DNA of 5,948 bases from CAZJDV01 sp964544865. GTDB lineage: Bacteria > Chloroflexota > Dehalococcoidia > Lucifugimonadales > CAJWER01. Below the pieces are notes generated by a model, which was not told the origin of the DNA, did not search any database, and was given only the letters and a program-made list of their open reading frames with translations. A program made the position numbers and the translations under genes. This document shows positions 5,280-5,948 of the stretch, piece by piece. Numbering within the stretch: position 1 is the first letter of the stretch; the number at the start of each line of letters is the position of its first letter. The DNA is taken from assembly GCA_964544865.1 (NCBI GenBank), contig CAZJDV010000118.1, forward strand, positions 1 to 5,948. Direction: 5' to 3'.

Positions 5280-5948
5280 TGGCAGAAGCAGTCGCAGCGC
5301 GAGTAGCGCCCGATGTCGAAGAAGAACGAGTATTTGTAGCCACACAATGGCAGTTGATGTGGTGGCGGTTCAGGCGGCATAAGGCCGCTCTTGTGGCCTC
5401 GGGCTTCATACTCGCGCTATACGCCGTCGCCCTCTTCGCCCAGTTCTTGGCCGTCAGCGACCCGGCCATCGGCGAGATCAATCATGCGTTCATGGCTCCC
5501 CAGACGATAAAATGGTTCGATGGGGGTTTCAGCCCTCACGTCTGCCCGATAGCCAGCTGGCGGGACCCCTTCACACTGAAAAAGAAGCATACGACAGTCT
5601 GCGGCGAATTGTTAGTCGTAGATGGCCCAAAATCTGCGACAGATGAACTTCCGAACCCTGGCCATGAGATTTTTCTTTCGGCAGCCCGCGCGCTAGATCC
5701 TGACATTCAGGTCGGGCAGGACCTCAAGGGTGAGAATATCCCGGTGAGTTTCTTCTTCCGCGGGTTTGAGTACAAGTTCCTCGGCATCATCACCACCCGG
5801 CGCCACCTCTTTGGCGTCGCGGATGTTGAGAGCCGGCCCGCCGTTTTCCTCATGGGAACCGACAAGCTCGGAAGGGACCTGTACTCGAGGATGATCTACG
5901 GCACCCGCCTCTCCATGTCCATCGGTTTGGTGGGCGTCACCATCAGTC
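5279..5948 (+). CDS. ABC transporter permease, DppC/OppC type (partial, runs off the right edge)
   Basis: The ATG at 5279 overlaps the previous stop (TAATG), and 223 codons stay open to the window end. The product starts with a charged cytoplasmic tail, then WWRFRRHKAALVASGFILALY (29-49). This is the usual C-type N-terminus, with a first helix at about 36-59 ending FAQFLAVSDP. A long extracytoplasmic loop follows, then FFFRGFEYKFLG (158-169) and RHLFG (175-179). Next is the family signature GTDKLGRDLYSRMIYGTRLS (193-212), which leads into the second helix. The remaining helices and the EAA loop lie beyond the window. The subunit would form the channel with one of the B-type permeases. The loop has about 46 residues (107-152) I do not expect from relatives I remember, and their codon use differs from the flanks. 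Confidence 0.92.
   Translation, partial: MAEAVAARVAPDVEEERVFVATQWQLMWWRFRRHKAALVASGFILALYAVALFAQFLAVSDPAIGEINHAFMAPQTIKWFDGGFSPHVCPIASWRDPFTLKKKHTTVCGELLVVDGPKSATDELPNPGHEIFLSAARALDPDIQVGQDLKGENIPVSFFFRGFEYKFLGIITTRRHLFGVADVESRPAVFLMGTDKLGRDLYSRMIYGTRLSMSIGLVGVTIS
5597..5734 (+). other. compositionally odd in-frame stretch within the C-type permease
   Basis: These codons encode residues 107-152, between DPFTLKKKHTT and NIPVSFFFRG. By hand count 24 of 46 third positions are G or C (52%). In the 47 codons at 24-70 the figure is about 85%, and in the last 49 codons about 84%. The peptide includes GELLVVDGPKSATDELPNPG and EIFLSAARALDPDIQVGQDL. I do not recognise it. It may be a lineage-specific loop insertion acquired from elsewhere. 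Confidence 0.4.

Noticed and set aside
1..5948. tRNA, rRNA, CRISPR array, insertion sequence or attachment site
   Set aside because: I saw no cloverleaf, repeat-spacer pattern, transposase motif or terminal inverted repeats, even around the remnant joins.

Overview
The window comes from a GC-rich bacterial genome and holds a peptide/oligosaccharide-type ABC importer locus, with the wreckage of a second catabolic locus facing away from it. No taxonomic marker gene is present. The B-type permeases, the long-looped C-type permease and the neighbouring family fragments (dihydrodipicolinate-synthase-like, family 5 solute-binding, heparinase II/III-like) suggest an environmental heterotroph such as Chloroflexota (SAR202-like). 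That placement is inference only.

Left part, minus strand (about 1407 down to 128): three pieces of unrelated protein families lie head to tail with almost no DNA between them. First comes the N-terminal end of a DapA/NanA (DHDPS) superfamily enzyme, with a good promoter and Shine-Dalgarno (SD) site but an in-frame TAG after 40 codons. It runs in frame into the middle of a family 5 ABC solute-binding protein, which has no signal peptide and no C-terminal half. That piece ends in an overlap with the C-terminal end of what looks like a heparinase II/III-type polysaccharide lyase. The simplest reading is an ancestral operon collapsed by two deletions, or an assembly chimera.

Middle (1408-1747): a 340-base divergent intergenic region. 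It carries a minus-strand sigma70-like promoter, a perfect 18-bp palindrome with an adjoining direct repeat, and a possible extended -10 promoter facing right.

Right part, plus strand (1748 to the window end): a co-directional gene row. It encodes a 255-residue protein of unknown function, a 170-residue stand-alone GAF-domain protein, two tandem paralogous DppB/OppB-type permeases (338 and 331 residues), and a DppC/OppC-type permease that runs off the right edge. The last two overlap by one base (TAATG). Each B-type permease is preceded by a tiny possible leader ORF ending at its translation start signals. An inverted repeat and a possible extra promoter separate the two. The C-type permease has an unusual stretch of about 46 codons in its extracytoplasmic loop with much lower third-position GC than its flanks.

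Together the right-hand genes would form the membrane channel of an oligopeptide/oligosaccharide importer. The ATPases and a working binding protein are not in the window and may lie further right. The GAF protein could be a ligand sensor for the same unit, but nothing in the sequence shows this directly.
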